Shown here: one piece after another, positions 42,499 to 43,247 of the stretch | Layout: the number at the start of each line of letters is the position of its first letter | Position numbering within the stretch: position 1 is the stretch's first letter | DNA from: Parcubacteria bacterium OLB19 | GTDB taxonomy: Bacteria; Patescibacteriota; Minisyncoccia; Phycocordibacterales; UBA918 | Reading direction: 5' to 3' | Length of the DNA stretch: 43,247 nt | Assembly: GCA_001567365.1 (NCBI GenBank) | Contig: JZEL01000014.1 | Coordinates: 1-43,247 of the forward strand | Translations under genes and position numbers: made by a program | Notes under the pieces: generated by a model | What the model saw: the letters and a program-made list of their open reading frames with translations, nothing else | Database searches by the model: none | Told to the model about the DNA's origin: nothing

Positions 42499-42591
42499 AT
42501 GAAAATTATCGAAAGATTACGCGCTATTTTTGAGCAGGTAACTTTGATGCAGAATAAATTGAAAGAACAGGGTGGTACAAGTTCCAATTAA
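42499..42591 (+). CDS. Putative 30-residue helical peptide
   Basis: ATG at 42499 reads MKIIERLRAIFEQVTLMQNK and ends EQGGTSSN. Leu/Ile/Gln spacing suggests a single amphipathic helix. Lies 10 nt after the 212-residue gene and before a terminator; no clear SD. Real but small coding is a reasonable guess. Confidence 0.4.
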   Translation: MKIIERLRAIFEQVTLMQNKLKEQGGTSSN

Positions 42592-42614
42592 AGTTTATAA
42601 CTAATTACAATTTT

Positions 42615-42650
42615 AAAGCCGGTATTTGCTCAAAGGCAAATACCGGCTTT
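42615..42650. terminator. Bidirectional terminator near the right end
   Basis: AAAGCCGGTATTTGC (42615-42629) and GCAAATACCGGCTTT (42636-42650), perfect 15-bp stem between convergent genes. Confidence 0.92.
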
Positions 42651-42980
42651 TTAAAAGTTTCTTAAAACCATACCATATCTTTTTTCAACTACTAGGCTGA
42701 GCCGGAAATGATTCAATACTATACAATCATACATGTCTGATGCTATGGTGGCTATTTCGACATTAACATCACCATATATTTCAACTACCACATCTACATT
42801 CATGTGTGTATGTTCACCAGCAATTTGTGTTTCCATAGACAAGATTCTTAAATCTTTTTCCTCAATTTTCATTGATTCAAGAAATTTTTTGATCTTCTCA
42901 GCTAAATCATTAAAAACTGAATCGTTTTGGTGATATATATAGACTTGAACAAATGGTTTGGTTCCTTTCGGGTTTGTCAT
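42651..42980 (-). CDS. Unknown 109-residue protein
   Basis: No sure family. Compact alpha/beta protein with KPFVQVYIYHQNDSVFNDLAEKIK, MKIEEKDLRILSMETQ, HTHMNVDVVVEIYGDV and a Val/Leu-rich end. The size and layout resemble tautomerase-fold or translation-linked small proteins, but no decisive motif is seen. Strong SD GAGGAG 6 nt before the ATG. Confidence 0.65.
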   Translation of the reverse strand: MTNPKGTKPFVQVYIYHQNDSVFNDLAEKIKKFLESMKIEEKDLRILSMETQIAGEHTHMNVDVVVEIYGDVNVEIATIASDMYDCIVLNHFRLSLVVEKRYGMVLRNF

Positions 42981-43120
42981 TTTCTCTCCTCATGGGTTTT
43001 AATACGGTTTATGATTGTTCAATCTGGGTCTATAATATAGATTTGAGTCTTGGTTGTAAACTCTTCAAATTTTAAATCAGGTTGCTTATTGTTACGATTC
43101 ACAAATTAATATCGGCATGG

Positions 43121-43247
43121 TATATTCCAAAAAAATTACCCCGCATGCTTGCATCGGGGTAAACTCTGTTATGCTAGGAGGTAATGTCAGGCAAACCACA
43201 ACACATAATTAAACCACATAACAAAACTCTCTTTATCTACCACCTAG
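43121..43247. repeat. Right copy of 127-bp terminal inverted repeat
   Basis: Exact reverse complement of 10-136, ending at the last base of the window. Confidence 0.95.
43129..43162 (-). terminator. Rho-independent terminator inside right repeat
   Basis: Mirror image of the hairpin at 95-128; acts on the minus strand, on transcripts entering from the right. Confidence 0.8.

Overview
The window looks like a complete contig from a low-GC member of the Candidate Phyla Radiation (Patescibacteria), most likely of Parcubacteria type. Supporting signs are an spc ribosomal-protein cluster with no rpmD (uL30) between rpsE and rplO, core genes that almost all lack Shine-Dalgarno sites, many genes starting 5-11 nt after a -10 box (leaderless mRNAs), a reduced F-type ATP synthase, and large secreted proteins beside a sortase. 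TGA is used as an ordinary stop, so there is no Gracilibacteria-type code change. Phylum placement is an inference; no 16S gene is present.

Layout. 1-136 and 43121-43247 hold a perfect 127-bp terminal inverted repeat carrying a terminator. 151-1467: three small unknown genes. 1570-10434: ribosomal proteins and secY in two blocks (rpsS to rplE, then rpsN to secY). The blocks are separated at 5410-6486 by an antisense module of three small membrane-protein genes. Each block starts from a look-alike TTGACT-17-TACTnT promoter followed by a structured leader. rpsE carries a one-base frameshift. 10508-16713: F1Fo ATP synthase (atpBEFHAGDC, H+-type c subunit, short delta and epsilon). 16737-19820: nucleotide kinases (cmk-like, gmk, adk), map and csaA.

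19864-22827 is an accessory stretch: a methyltransferase, an unknown gene divergent from a TrmB-family regulator with two palindromic operators, and a toxin-antitoxin pair. 22933-25578: ndk, an unannotated structured RNA of about 179 nt with its own promoter and terminator (6S-like), a frameshifted membrane gene and a beta-CASP nuclease. 25633-26951: rplT, rpmI and infC, with infC lacking an ATG start. 27161-29437: two exported proteins whose 3' ends share a 53-bp direct repeat; the second is a C-rich BspA/DUF285-type gene that looks inserted. 29521-31629: gyrB.

31760-35964 is a cell-surface locus: an exported protein, a sortase, and a 759-residue Ig-like surface protein. The surface protein has a VPYTG motif and membrane helix that sit in its middle, leaving about 263 residues in the cytoplasm. 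36051-42980: a SET-domain protein, phosphoketolase plus acetate kinase (ATP via acetyl phosphate), a histidine kinase with a tail-to-tail overlapping receiver gene, and small membrane or unknown genes.

The core genes describe a small fermentative cell that makes acetate and ATP through the phosphoketolase branch and uses its ATP synthase to couple ATP and proton gradient. The most original items are the internal-VPYTG sortase substrate, the antisense module splitting the ribosomal cluster, the 179-nt RNA, the paired ribosomal leaders, and a split in which core genes lack SD sites while several inserted or accessory genes have strong ones.
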